This document shows positions 49,072-64,000 of a DNA stretch of 64,000 nucleotides, one piece after another. Position 1 is the stretch's first letter. Each line of letters begins with the position of its first letter. The translations under genes were made by a program, and so were the position numbers. The stretch lies in NCBI GenBank assembly GCA_023014335.1, contig JAECYW010000005.1:1426001-1490000 (forward strand), written 5' to 3'. A model generated the notes under the pieces. That model saw only the letters and a list, made by a program, of their open reading frames with translations. It was not told the origin of the DNA and searched no databases. This stretch comes from Galerina marginata. Its lineage: Eukaryota; Basidiomycota; Agaricomycetes; Agaricales; Galerinaceae.

Positions 49072-50769
49072 GGTCGCTTGAATTCGTCGCTGATGACCTG
49101 CGCTTCTGGATCATAACTATCTCCTCTAGAGATTTTACCGGCCGCGTCATATTCAGAATAAGCGCTTTTATCTGTAGGACTTTCGAAAGTTTCCATCTAA
49201 GAGATTAGACTACGATGAGATTGATTCCTGCAAGAATGCCCCGAATCGACATACTTGAACATGGACACCATCTAATTTTGTCGTCGAAACTTTCGTCGAA
49301 AGCTTCGGACGGAGGCCAGACATATTTGAACGGAAAGCAATAGTTGAGCCCTGGGTGGTAGACCTAAGGAGCGGTTTAAATAGTTTAAAAGCGACCTTGC
49401 GAATAGACAACGTACGGGAACATTTCTGGACCTTTCGACGTAAAGTTACTCAATCGTCGAACGATGCGGCCAGCAACAATCTATCAAAACGGTTATCAAA
49501 AGGGAAGACACGCAAGGCATGGAGTCCACCAACTGTTGAGGCAATAGCGGCCGGCACGTTCGCAATAATGGACATGACGGGATTCAGGTTCAAGAGCATG
49601 AATATCTGGTGAAAAGTCAAACTACTGCTGCAGTCTGCAATGTAATCCAACTTACCGTCGCAAGCAAGTTGGCCAGGAACCTATAATTCGTTAATTTACT
49701 AAAACACCTCTGTCGATTACGAGGAAGCGACTCACGCAATCATGAAGTAAATCAAACCATCATTGAAAATGAGTTCAACAAGCTTTGAGCGTCCGGTTGA
49801 AGGATAGAGTAGTTTGAAAGCCGTTAAGAACAAAACGGCAAGGTCGAAAGCCATTGTATAGATAAAAGTGGCGGCCAAAATTTTATTATCCGTCTCAGTG
49901 ATCACACAACCTTGTCCGGGTATCCAGGTCGCCTTCAACAGAATGCCTAGAATCGCCGTTAGAAGATAGTGATATTGAATCATGTCGAAAGATATGCACC
50001 GTGCAAAAGGAGAGACCAGTGGCCAAGGATGATAAAAACCAGCGGCACGACGATATACCACCTTCTGGACCAAACCGCCATCCTATTTTGAAATAAATAC
50101 ACCGCATATATCCATAAATTCTATGGGTACCCACGTCCTCAGCGAGAGGTTGATGCTTGCAAGGCCGATGGCGGCGTTTCCAAAGCACTGGGAGAGGGCT
50201 TAAATGATTAGAAGTGAATAAAATAACATATGTAGTTACCGAATTGAACGTGTACAACCCTTGACAGTTGATCTCACTGCGTTTAGAATCGTTGAGCACA
50301 CGCTACAGGTGGCAGAAAATAGAACACACTCAGTGACATTCAGGGCAATGGCTCTGCAAGGTCGAAAAATCAGAAAGATAAGATAAAAAAAGACGACGTC
50401 AGCGAACATACATTCCGATCAAGGCGAAGAGAAGACAGTAACGGTTCAGGAAGTAAAAGACCTTGTTGATTGTCAGTAAGTCGCGCAAGCCCAGAGATAG
50501 GGTACTCACCATTGGCCATCGGAACGTTCGCTTTCCGGAGATGTATTGCCAGTCAAAGTCGAAGGAGACGACGAACTCCCAACTATATGCGCGTCAAATT
50601 CCATCTGGAGCCGATGCCACGCTCGCACTTACATATACAAACCCAGGAGACAGTGCATGAACCTGCTGAAGGCAACTGCGGCCGCGCTCTCAGCTCGTAA
50701 CCCCTTTAGAAATTAAATGAGCTTACCAGCGTCCTTCGCGATCTCTACCGGGGACATCCAATCAACCAT
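49072..50769 (-). CDS. seven-helix integral membrane protein, paralogue 1
   Basis: About eight to nine exons. It starts MVDWMSPVEIAKDAVAFSRF. Then come MHCLLGLYIWEFVVSFDFDW and QYISGKRTFRWPMVFYFLNR, then CLLFALIGM, NCQGLYTFNS, GNAAIGLASINLSLRT, VPLVFIILGHWSLLL, IPGQGCVITETDNKILAATF, DLAVLFLTAFKLL, NDGLIYFMIAFLANLLATIF and NPVMSIIANVPAAIAST. I count about seven hydrophobic helices with a soluble tail (STKVSTTKLDGVHVQ then METFESPTDKSAYSEYD...). The overall plan resembles a GPCR-like receptor, but I cannot assign a family name with confidence; this kind of protein is common in agaricomycete genomes. The last exon ends with stop at 49074-49072. A similar gene follows at 54055-55664. Confidence 0.75.
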
Positions 50770-53700
50770 TGTGGCGAAAAATAGGGCTGGCCGTGCAGTG
50801 AAGTGGCAGCAAGAAATCGAGGGGAGGACGATCCGGCTGTAAATAAAAGAAGGATGAAGGTATTTATATGTGATCTTAGTGGGGTCAAAGTCACCTGCTT
50901 CCTAACTTCCGCCTGAGATTCAGAAGAAGCCAAGATGTCGGACTCTCGTCAGTTAATTTGAAGGACTGCCGACGTCCATTGGTTCTTTTAGCCAGAATCT
51001 TGAGTCAATATCCGACATATAATGCTCTCCCCATTTGGCCTACACCTTTACACAGGAAACTTTTACCCTCGATGCTCATCACTCAATTGCAAACAGAAGA
51101 GACGTTAACAAGTACAAGATATGAAATCAGATAGAGGCCCTGGCAAAGTCAACCCTCTATCAGAGTGAGCTCATCCACAAATCGGATGGATAAGTGCTCA
51201 CTGTCTTCGTTAATGTCCTGGGCTGGCGTCTTCTATGAAAGATCTTCCAAATTGACGAGCACTGGACATGACGGCAGGAACGACGATGATCGTGAGAAGC
51301 CGAATTAGCCGGACGGTCTGGATTACCTGATTTAGCGCCATTTATCCAATTCGGGGAGTGAGTTCGGTCTGGTCTGATACACTGCCACATGAGAAGTTCT
51401 GATTTTTTGCCTTCCTCCATTCGACCCTTCGTCGTCCACACTACGCACTCAGAAAACCCTGGCAAGAATTTGTGGAGATTTCACAAATATAGAAATCATC
51501 CGGACCATTTCTGGCACCACAAATGACTTGCCCAGTCGTTATCAGTCTGTGAACAGCTTCAACGTATTGAAAGACAGAAAGATCGAAGTATTCACCTATC
51601 TACTTACGTGGATTAACTACGGGGTGAGTCCCTTAAATTGGCCATCGCACACAGAATTAAGCATGATCCTTGGAATGAATTGATGAACACTTGACAGAAA
51701 GCTTCCAAGCCGAAATTCTTCAGCTTATTACCTGTGGGGAGCCCGCGGCCTAAAATTCACCTTGCATTCGCTCGACAATCAGCAAACAATTTTCGTAAAA
51801 ATTGTATTAGCAAAGGAATGAGGAGATGGAGGGCCTTTGTGGGTCATTTTTGATATCATCTTCTCATCAGATTTCACCTTGTGGATGTACGACTGGTAAC
51901 TCTTGCTCCCCGAGGTACGTACCAAACAAGGCGCCAACTTCCGCGACGCGTTCGATCACACAATCAGGATTTGCACACTCAGGCGCATCCCACGATGTGA
52001 TGACTCTCGCCGTCCTCATGGAATATGTCTAAAAAAAAGCCACTCCAACTCGGGAATCTTAATGACTTCATTCCGTTCTCCTGAAGCGCAGGGGAGAGGC
52101 CGCTCTTGGTGAGATTTTGCGACCGTGCTCCACAGTTGGCTCCCTGCTAAATTTCGCTCAAAGGTTGCTGTCTGGATCGTTATCTTTTTACGGTCAACCT
52201 CTTCCTAGGATCTCACGTAGAATTTTAAACCTCCACTTTTTTCTCAGAAGAATCTGACTGACAAATAAACCACAACAAGACCTTCTTCTCTCCGGGCGCT
52301 GAACGCTGGCCGCTGAGCAGTGATTTTTTCTCTGAAATCTTTTGTCATGCCCCTGGGCGAACGGAGAAAGGACAGCAACCAGCGTGATCAATTCACACCA
52401 ACTGGCATCAACTCCATCACAGCAATCATGACAAAAGCTTAATAGATCGACATCCCCACTTCCGCGACCAACATTTTTCTGGTACGTGTAACATTCTAGG
52501 AGCCCTTCATCGGCTTGCATACCATGCCCAAGTCTTAAATTTGGACTTCCGCGAGGACTCTTGTGAACTGCAAGACCTATTTCGTCGACGGAACACCCTA
52601 GTACTGCAAAATTCAAATAGCATTCACGGCGCTTCTGCCTTGGTGCTTGCCTTTTGGGAATTTACCTCGCTCCTCCTCTTCCACAAAGCCTCTGTGTTTT
52701 CTGGAAAGTCCCTGCGCACTCTCGCGGCTGACGACCGCTTGGCAGGGTTTTGTTCCAGGCATCAACAGAATTTTTTTTCTTTGCTTTTGGCGTTCTGGAT
52801 CCCGCGAAAGATGCGACAAAGAATTCTCTCCATTGATTCACTCCTAATCCACGCTGCTTCGATCACTTAATGCCCCACGTGTAAACATTGGACCCTTCAT
52901 GCCAACACCTCCACAATAAAGCTTTACACAATACATAATATATATCCCGAGCGTCTTCATCTCCACAGCTGCGCTAAATCGGAATCGGGAAGCTATCCGA
53001 GCGATTAATGGCCACGAGAAACAGATGAGGTCCATTTATTTCTTTCACCGACAGGACTTTCACTGTAGATGAAGTTGAACAACCTTCGAACAACCTGGTA
53101 TGCCGTGAGTGATCAACCCTTGTTTAGTTTTAGCAAATTGTTACACCGTACTCGAACTTTGCTCGAACCCTACCGAACAACTATAATGTAGTTGCCCTGC
53201 CACGGCCCATTTCCGACATGAACATGCTAGTGTTCATGAAATTGCCATGATGCGCGCATAAATTCCCTTCGAAAAGAAGGCTTGGAATTCAGAACTTCCG
53301 GCTCAATTTCCGGTCGAATTTAGCAGATTCGGCGGACTTGGCCAATCCCAGGTTATTGACAAGATGTCGACTCTGAGCGAGGTTCACTTCGCAGCTAAGT
53401 GGTGGCGATGCCCCTTGAAAAACCGAAGCAGAATTAAGGCCCAGGGATTTAAACATGAGAAAGCTTTAAAGTCAATTCAACGCTCAAATGAAAATTTGTC
53501 AATTTTTTGATGCGAAAGATAATTAATTCAAGTAGATATGTAGGACAGTCTGTCCGATTTCCGCGCCAACAATGAACAGTATTCAATCTTCGAGTCGGAG
53601 TTCATCAAGTGGCGATGAAAACCAGACAACTCTGTTTATCAATTCCAAAGACAACCTGCGGCTCAGGTACACTCAGATTTCAAACAGCTTATCATTGATG

Positions 53701-54054
53701 ATGCATATGTCAATTTTACTGTCGATCCAAAGCTACCAGTGGGAGAAAGCCGCACTTTATAGTCAGACAACGGGGTTACGGGAAGCATGAGAATCATGAA
53801 CACGATGAAGTATTCTTTATTCATAAAGCCACGGCTAGGTCCTCGGCAAAGCCATAAGGTTGACTAAAGTCTAAGGGTATTGGGTTTTCTATCTAAAATA
53901 AGATATACAAGGTTTATTTGAGATGTGGGTAAAGGCCACAACTTACTGTTTTTCATCCCTGATGAACGAAAAGGATGGCTTACAATTGCATCCACGTCCG
54001 AAATATGCACGCTTCAAGATGGTACGCGTGAAATAGAGTCCAAGATGAATATTT
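50770..54054. other. 3.3-kb spacer between the two membrane-protein paralogues
   Basis: No intact gene seen. Around 53572-53790 one plus-strand frame starts MNSIQSSSRSSSSGDENQTT and runs INSKDNLRLR. The neighbouring frame then reads FKQLIIDDAYVNFTVDPKLP, so a frame-shifted small gene or its relic is possible. The rest, including frames at 51826-52032 and 52194-52616, looks random. Confidence 0.4.
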
Positions 54055-55664
54055 TTAGAATGCCTCTTTAGCCTCTACATCAACCTCAACGTCCGTGTCG
54101 CTGCCTTCTTTCGCCTTGGGAAAGAAGTCGTTCTGGCTGTCTTCCGCATGGGTAAAAGTCTCCATCTGCATTTCACCACCGTTAGAGTAGTAGACCATGA
54201 GTAAAAGTCAATGCCGACCTGGACGTGAACCCCAGACCTGGTACCGCTTTTGTAGGTCAGGGAAGGCATGGCTCTGGCATTCGGACCTGTGACTGTTACA
54301 CGGTTATTTGACGAGGTCGTCGCACCACTACCATCTGAATAAGCTCTCCATGACAGAGGAAAGAACGGGAATAACGCACTAGACCTCGGGTCCATTGTTA
54401 GTGAAGTTTGTGAGACGGCGTACCGCCCGGCAAGCTACAATCTGTCCAACAATACTAAGCCCATCGGACTTAGAGCAGGACTTGGTGGCACTTACTGTCG
54501 AAAACACGGCAGCAGGTACATTGAATATGACACTCATAATCTGATTAAGATTCACGACCATGAATACCGTCGCAATCAGGTTTGCCAAGAATCTGTGAGG
54601 ATCGTATCAGTAATGTTCGCCGATAGAAAAAGTGGGGTGCATACGCGATGATGAAGAAAATGAGGCCATCTGCAAAGATCATATGGGTTAAACGGCTGCG
54701 TCCCATAAGCTCGGAGTTCTTGGTTCCCTTGATCCCCAAGAGTTTGTAGACATTCAACAGGAGGACGGTTAGATCGAAACACATCGAATAGATGAAGATA
54801 GTAGCCAGGATGGTGTTATTGGTTTGCGTGATTTGACAGCCGACGCCCGGTATCCAAACGGCCGTTAACTGAACGCCTATAATGACGGTGGTAAGGCCGT
54901 GTCCAGTACCATGATTCATGTCGTAAGGGAGACACCCACCTTGCAGGATCAGCGACCAATGGCCGAGAATGATAAGTATAAGTAGGCCAATGATGTAACG
55001 GTTCTGCGACCAGATGGCCATGCTGTGTCGTTTTGTATCAGAGATAAAGACCGAGATCGTTCAAACGTACGTGCGGATCGAGAGATTGACGCTTGCCAAT
55101 CCTACAGCAGCATCTCCGGCTAGCTAGGAGAAGACGCAATCAGACAAACCGAAGACGTAACCAAATATGAAAATACCTGGTTGAACGTATACAGCGCCTG
55201 ACAGTTGAACTCTCTTCATGGCAGAATAAGACCTTATGCATGGAAGGAACGTGAAGGGCTTCACCTCGTTGTATCGAAAGAAATGGCACTGGAAGCACAA
55301 TTTAAGTATGTCAACATTTATAGTTAAATAAGACAGGGATTCACATTCCAATCATAGCAAAGAGAAGAAGATATCTGTTGGCAAAGTAGAATATCTGTGG
55401 TACATTTTTTTTAACCGAGAAGATTTGGTTGAGATCACGGAGTTGGACACACCATTGGCCAACGAAATCTCTTTTTTCCCGTCAGAAAGTCCCATTCAAA
55501 GTCAAGTGAGATAAAGAATTCATATCTGCGATGAAATTGTTCAGCATGTAGGAGTGGCCAGAGAGAGAGTTAACAAACGCATAAAGACCCAACAAGGCAT
55601 GTATTAGCTTGGTGAAGGCAACCGCATCCTTTTGCACCTCTGCGGGGAGTTTCCACTGAGGCAT
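54055..55664 (-). CDS. seven-helix integral membrane protein, paralogue 2
   Basis: Same exon plan and motifs as the gene at 49072-50769. It starts MPQWKLPAEVQKDAVAFTKL, followed by LLGLYAYEFFISLDFEWDFL, GKKRFRWPMIFYFANRYLLL, NCQALYTFNQ, GDAAVGLASVNLSIRTMAIW, LIILGHWSLILQGG, VGCQITQTNNTILATIFIYS, FDLTVLLLNVYKLLG, ADGLIFFIIA, FLANLIATVFMVVNLN and FNVPAAVFSTVSAT. The C-terminus is soluble, and the last exon METFTHAEDSQNDF... is acidic. Both paralogues end with the spliced junction VHVQ|METF, which shows common descent. Function unknown; a sensor or receptor role is only a guess from topology. Confidence 0.75.
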
Positions 55665-58288
55665 CGTGGGGATGCTGTTTAAGGAGCGACGACTGACAAG
55701 GAACGGAAGGGAAGAGGGTGGACACCTGAAAGATTGCGAACCCTATGGCCGGGCTTTTGAACGTCCAGAAGGTATGCTATGTATAGATTTCATAAGACTA
55801 TGGGGATACCCGTTTTAACTTGCCAAGGATCCTTCGCGAACTACGGCGAGCAGTCTGCAACCGTTGAACCATGAGCATGAGTGATCTCGACTTTGAAATG
55901 CTAGAAAGCGGCACAATCTAACAGGCTTAAGCTCAACTCCGTCGATTACGATTTTGGAGACTCACTCTGCGACGAGTCCTACACAACAAGCATGGTTGAT
56001 GTGAGGCATAGAGGAAAAATTCTGAAAAATTCTCCATCGACACATTAACTTGTGGCTACATCACGCAGACCAGATGGACCCTGGATGGGTGACTTCTAGA
56101 TATCTAATGAAAGCCACGATGTCAGGAGAACAAAAGAACCAAGAGCTCCATTAAACTTACTTATCTGGTTGGCAGATAGGGCCGGAATTTGTAAGCTCTG
56201 GTCCGTCGGCGAAGTTTGGTTGCGGAGATATTCCCCGTTTTAATCATTACTTCAAAAGTTTGAGTGCAAACTTTGAATGCAAACTATTGTACTGTAAGTG
56301 CCCAGCATTAGAGCCACCGCATATGCATGCTGAGTATCAGGGGAAATGAGCTAAGAGTAATCTCAAAAAAGAGTGAGAGAATTGCTTGAAGGACTGACTG
56401 GCCATGGGGTGGGAGTCGGGACTGACCATGGCTTGGAAATATGCAGTGTCAATTTATTTGTATGTGTTTGAGACGTCGGGTTATCGTACAGTTTGTCCAT
56501 CGAACCATGACAAGCCTCTAAGACCTGAGCCTGAGGCCTGAAGTTGCAGTCGACTAGCTGGAGATGGTTAGAGACTCTCAGCAGAGTCCCGAGTCATTTT
56601 CACCCTGTCAATCAAGACAACCTCACTCCACCGATGGAAGCTCGAAAGAAGGCTTCGGGGACATCCAACCCACCGCTGTCACCACTGAGCCATGGTTTGG
56701 ACTTCGCGATTCGTGCAGATATTCGGATGGTGGGTTGAAATATTCCACTATTTTCCGTTAAGCTCGGGGAAATGGCTGGTATTTACGGATATTCGCACCG
56801 CTTCAAGTTGCTGCCTACGGTCATGGAGAACAGCAATATTCGCAGGTCAACGATGATTCCATACATGGCACCGAGTAAACATTGTCAAGATCTCATCGTT
56901 CAGGCGGGTCCATTATTCACCATCAAATAGTTTTTAGCTATCAAAAGATTTTATAACCATTCATGGCCAGCGAATTTCGCACGTCATCGGTTCTAAAAAA
57001 GCGCCCAAGACAAAGAGGTCCGACAAGATCGTCTCAAAATTATTCCTGGACACGACCTTGCCCAGTATAACCCGTAAATGCGTCCAATAATAGGTATTAG
57101 GAACGAGAGTATGGGCATGAAAGTGCATATTTTTGACTCATCAAACTTAGCTCGATGTGCGACTTGGGTGAATAAAAAATTTAAAAAAGTAATGGCCATC
57201 CACGGCAAGCCGTGCAAGATTCAGTGACTAATAGGAAGGGATGCTCGCGTCTTACGTTCCACCAGAATTGTTAAGTGACATTTACTCTACCCCGGAAATG
57301 AGCTGGGGAAGTGACTAGTGAGTAACTATTGGTTGAGTGTTGAATGAAACTCTACCTACGACGACGCCCATGGGGTTCTGAAACCCGGTAAACAAAGAAA
57401 ACAGGACAGGCCATTTCTTTAAACCCATATACCGCAGTCCTACATAAAAATTTTTTTGACCTTGAAAGGCTGCTCCGTATGGAAGCATCCCACTCCTGGC
57501 AATGCGAAGCTCGGGAGTATGTGGCGCATTTAAATTTGATTTAAATTGTGTGGCGCACAATTTCCCAGAATTGGAATCAGAACCGACTGCGTTGAAATGC
57601 TCGATTGTCAGTCTTTTGTTGCTCCATTCTGTAGAATTCGGTTGTAGAATTCAGTTGTCCGGAGTTTTGACCTATGTAGGACTCGACTTCGTACCGGATT
57701 TCTCAGTTGGGCAGTTGGTGCCACCATGGCGCAGTCATTAAATAATGCACCTTACGTCCAGTGCCCCAGTGAAACCGCCATAGAACAATGAGGCCTGAGG
57801 GCTCATCCCTGCTCTCTTTCCTTGAAATGCCACCTCGTAGGATAGCAGCGCTGACAACGTCCGTCAGAGTGACACTTGGTGCATATCGACGAGTTACGAC
57901 TGTCGTTACAAAACATTATCACGGAATCATCAAAACCCAGGAAAAATCAGTTCCATATAAAGTACAAGCCTACGTACTTTCATTCAGGTCCATCACATCC
58001 ACGGAAGGAAGTCCGAGTCGACAAATTATACTAGCTAAAAAGAATGTGGAATACTAATCGAACAGAAGACTGGTAGGGTTTTAGAGTCCGTAAAAGTACA
58101 CTAATTTCTTTTTGTTGAAGGCCAAAGTTCGGGGTATTACGTGCCATGAATCCAGGGAATCGATGAGGAAAGAAACGGGGGGGGGGGGGGGGGGTTGTCA
58201 AGGCAGGGGGGATAAAAGGCGAGCATTCTAACAGTCCTCGACCATCCTCATTCATCATATTCTACTTCTAGAGCGACGGCGGGGTACC
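55665..58288. other. gene-poor region
   Basis: No gene recognised. Features are a direct repeat of TGTGGCGCA around 57519-57549 flanking TTTAAATTTGATTTAAATTG, a GTAGAATTC(G/A)GTTGT tandem near 57634, and an 18-G run at 58177-58194 close to the 3' end of GFA1. The end near 58288 is its 3' UTR on the minus strand. Confidence 0.5.
58177..58194. repeat. 18-nt homopolymeric G tract (C tract on the GFA1 strand)
   Basis: Eighteen consecutive G on the plus strand, flanked by GAAAC and TTGTCA. It lies 95-112 nt past the GFA1 stop codon, so it may be transcribed as a C-run in that gene's 3' UTR. Confidence 0.9.
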
Positions 58289-60847
<2,559 letters not shown>

Positions 60848-63800
60848 GTTGAACTAAAGGCGGCGAGGTGGAGCTAAGATCGCCATACCGTCGTCAGCAT
60901 AAGATGGCTTGACCACCGACAAAGCTCACCTGGGTGCGAAAAGAGGTTGAAAAAGAACGGAAAGACGCGTTTGAGACTGAAATGGGGAGGATGGTTGGTG
61001 GACAGATTCAAGTTTTTGCACGATCTTAATAGTGATTTTTAGGGGCAACAAGCAGGTACAAACAAGTTCCCGCATCAGCGGTTGCCGCTTGCTGTGCATG
61101 ACAGAGTGCATCGCGCTTGGGCCTACAAATGTTGTATCGCCTTTTACGGGGACAAGTCGACGGCTCTTGGACGCGGGCTGTACGTGTTCTTGATCTTCTT
61201 AGGAGCCAATCACCCCATGAACGTGTCCTCTGTAGCTGCCAGTCTCCAGCCCGTCTCGCCGCGTAAATTGTACAGCACAACGAAACCAATAAGCCAACGT
61301 TCAGAGCAGTTGTACTTAGTGGCTTTCGCCTTTACCGTCACCTATGGTGATCTCGGTCACGTTAGATAAATCCTCTTACTGTGCATTAAATATCCCACGC
61401 CACGTCAAAGTAGCGACACTGTTGTGATCGCATACTTCTTGTGCTTCAGTCTGCCAAGTTTCAGAATTTTAGAAGGAGATTTGAAGAAGTTGTAAATTAT
61501 TTTTCATTGAGAGCCGGTATCTAATGTGTGACTATGAACCCGGTCAGGCCAATTTCAATACAAATTTGTGATCGAGATCAAAGATTCATTACGTTTCCTA
61601 TGTAATGTCCCAAAATAGAAGCTGGACACAGCTGGTCTCCGGGACAAATTGAGCAATAACTCGGTCAGTTCTGCTTCAAATTCCTTGAAATTTTGGGAGG
61701 ATATGAAGGAAGGTATTCTAAGTTCACCTCAGAATTTTAAATAATTTAATTTTAAGAACTGCAAAAAAATTCCCATTTGGTCGTACAGGATCTCCAAATT
61801 CAAGACATATTCCTCGATTGCGGTCCAGAGCTGCGAAACGGCAATAGAAAATTTCAAGAAAATCAAATTTAATACTCTAGTATGTATAGAGCACTCGGCT
61901 AACTTTATATTTTTCATTATGCAGTCTCTTACTTTACTGTTGGGCCAATGTGACACGATGTTGGAACTGACCAGACAGTTACATCCTCGATAAATGATCC
62001 TGTATTCCTATTTACCTCTGAGGAAAAAACCCTATAGAATATATCTATCTGCAAGTTTATTCTGTACAGAAAACAATGCGCAAGTTATTTTTTGAGCAAA
62101 GCTTTCGTAGTTTTGCTGCGAGCGCTGACTTGCCTGTCACCGGTGTTCTAAATTAAGAAATTAGCCGAATGCGCACGTCAGATCAAAAGTTGAGGCGTTT
62201 TTTGACTGCCACAGACTGCGATTCTTATTTTTTCAACGTGCATTCGTGTAGCCACAATTAAGCTCTACCTGTACATACAAAAATTATGGTGGTTTCAACG
62301 TTTTTGCGATTTGTGGAAAATGAATGACCGAGTTCCCAGGCTGACCAGCTTCCTGATTACGTACAGTAATTGGGATAAGGTACAATCCCGAACTTCTTTA
62401 GAACTTCCTTCACTGCCCTTACATAGATTGCGAGGTACCACGGCGGCCTTTTCGTCAATCAGAGGATCCGAAAATCGCTAGTGCATCCTGTGCTTGGCTC
62501 AACGGACAACCTGGGTCCTGCCCTATTCCAGGCTTAAGCTTGTCCTTCATACCCATAATTATGAATAATATACAAGCGATGTTAGTGACTTTTGCAAACA
62601 CTCGTCGCCATAAGTGCCAAGCTATTATTCGGCCAGATGATTAAAATTCGATATACAATCGCCGAGTTCATGGTATCACCGCAAGACTTTCATGGTGCTG
62701 TGTCCGCCACATATGACGGAACACAGGGGAACGCTGGAATGCGGTGCAGTGTGGACTGAATAACCCGAAGTGGGAATCTGTCAAACTTAAAAATCCATTT
62801 GGCGCTCGGGCGGCCACGTGGTTATCGGCTCCTAAATATATCCGAAATCATTGGTCCCAATGGTCAGCCTCAGCTCCTAAGTATAATCCGTCCACTCTTG
62901 AGATATTGGCAACCAGATTAGCATTAACTGAACATCACGTCTGATCAGTGGATAACAGGAGAAGGCTTGGAACCGCAAAGGGACTACGAAACTTGAAAAG
63001 TATGTAGCATTGATGATCCGATGTAATGATTCTTGAAGGCAAAATCACAACTTCGGGCTACATAACTCTTCACTTAAAATTTCACTCCAGTATCTATATC
63101 CACCAAGTTCCTTACTGGACTGTAGGCTCTAGGTAACCTTTTTAAGTCATGAACGCATCTGGACTTTCCTGTTATTGAACTACGAGAAATGGGCAATGAG
63201 CGAGGGAGTTTCGCTATCTTGACTGACCATGAATGTAACTTTGGCACAGTTACGCATCGAAGACGGCTTTAGCTCTGTCAGGCCCAGAGTCATATATTCT
63301 CTCTCTAGAATTTGAGCCCGATGATTACTATGCTGGTTTACCAACGAGCACCATAGTTATTAGGCGCCTGCACTCTCTATATATAAGTCGGAGATTTCAG
63401 AAGGAGCGAAGAATTGGCGAAGAAAGCAGGTTTGGGGGGCCTGGCCTTTGCTTTGTAATAATTATTCAGATACTTCAGGAGCATTTGATAACAGTCGCCC
63501 AAACTCGATTACTTAGAGCCTGTATATTGTCGCGCTTTAGGAGGCGATCGCTCCGTCCACGCCCAGTCACCTCTAAATGCTGCCTTGAAGTTTCAATAAC
63601 GTAGACCACCGTGACCGTGATACTCCAGGCTTGAGATAGCGACCCTTCTTGTGAAATTTGTAGCATTGAACGTACACGTCCTACTCAAGTATGCAACCCA
63701 CTTCGTTGTGGTACGCGCAACGTCATGCAACTTGTTAACAACCGACTAAAAATAACCACCTCTATTCAAATTTCATGGAGACAGTAGTACCAGGAGACTG

Positions 63801-64000
63801 CGTATTCAGCCGAGATTCAATGAAAAACCATTCGGAACGAAGTCCCCTGGTTTCCAGAGTCCGTTTCGCAACAGTCGTCAACACCAGTTTCCATCGAAAT
63901 CCCACCCACGGCTCAAAGTTGCCTCAACATCAAAACAAACACCTCAAAATTGGTAAACCCCAGCCTTTGCATTTCCAAATCTATGCGGTGCGATATGAAT
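60848..64000. other. gene-free, AT-rich end of window; possible LTR-like relic
   Basis: No exon, tRNA or complete repeat. The first few hundred bases are the GFA1 promoter. Between about 61440 and 61960 two patches resemble each other (CAGAATTTTAGAAGGAG and CAGAATTTTAAATAATTT, each near CTTGAA-rich sequence), and the start TGTCCCAAAATAGAAG looks like a retroelement terminal repeat. No element with two ends could be traced, so this is only a suggestion. Confidence 0.35.

Noticed and set aside
61440..61960. LTR retrotransposon
   Set aside because: A start resembling a terminal repeat is present, but no second copy, primer site or coding domain.

Overview
The window looks like nuclear DNA of a filamentous basidiomycete, most likely an Agaricomycete mushroom. 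Genes are cut by many 45-65 nt GT-AG introns (some protein genes have 10 or more). Histones H2A and H2B form a head-to-head pair. Several predicted proteins resemble agaricomycete families: Leu-rich F-box proteins, a seven-helix membrane-protein family, a Ran1/Sks1-type kinase and intron-rich P450s. All identifications come from reading the sequence; no database search was run.

Layout. 0.5-5.3 kb: a Ran1/Sks1-like protein kinase (-) and a basic KEN-box protein (+). 7.2-12.2 kb: two nutrient transporters in tandem, an NCS1 uracil/allantoin-type permease and a maltose-type sugar permease. 13.2-16.6 kb: a PFK26-type 6-phosphofructo-2-kinase whose phosphatase histidine is replaced by serine, and an ALY/REF (Yra1) mRNA export adaptor. 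17.2-22.6 kb: a decaying array of one MFS transporter (5' pseudogene, intact middle gene, 3' remnant). 22.9-25.2 kb: a small two-helix membrane protein, an intron-containing tRNA-Thr(AGT) and a diverged direct repeat. 25.3-46.0 kb: two FAD monooxygenase paralogues in opposite orientation, enclosing an F-box/LRR protein, a zinc alcohol dehydrogenase, a second F-box-like protein, the H2A/H2B pair, a helical-repeat protein, a truncated Vps3/Vps39-like CNH protein and a cytochrome P450 next to the second monooxygenase. 49.1-55.7 kb: two tandem seven-helix membrane-protein paralogues. 58.3-60.8 kb: GFA1, the first enzyme of the chitin-precursor pathway. The remaining stretches (46-49, 51-54, 55.7-58.3 and 60.8-64 kb) hold no gene I can defend.

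How it fits together. The housekeeping genes (H2A/H2B, GFA1, ALY/REF, PFK26-like, tRNA) are unrelated neighbours, as is usual in eukaryotes. The accessory genes (transporters, monooxygenases, P450, alcohol dehydrogenase, F-box and seven-helix proteins) show duplication and decay. No PKS, NRPS or terpene synthase core is present, so this is not a typical biosynthetic cluster. The most interesting items are a perfect 11-bp-arm inverted repeat upstream of the intact MFS gene, decayed at the same distance upstream of its pseudogene; the His-to-Ser phosphatase site; the KEN-box gene with an MCB-like promoter element; the truncated CNH gene; and the tandem seven-helix pair.
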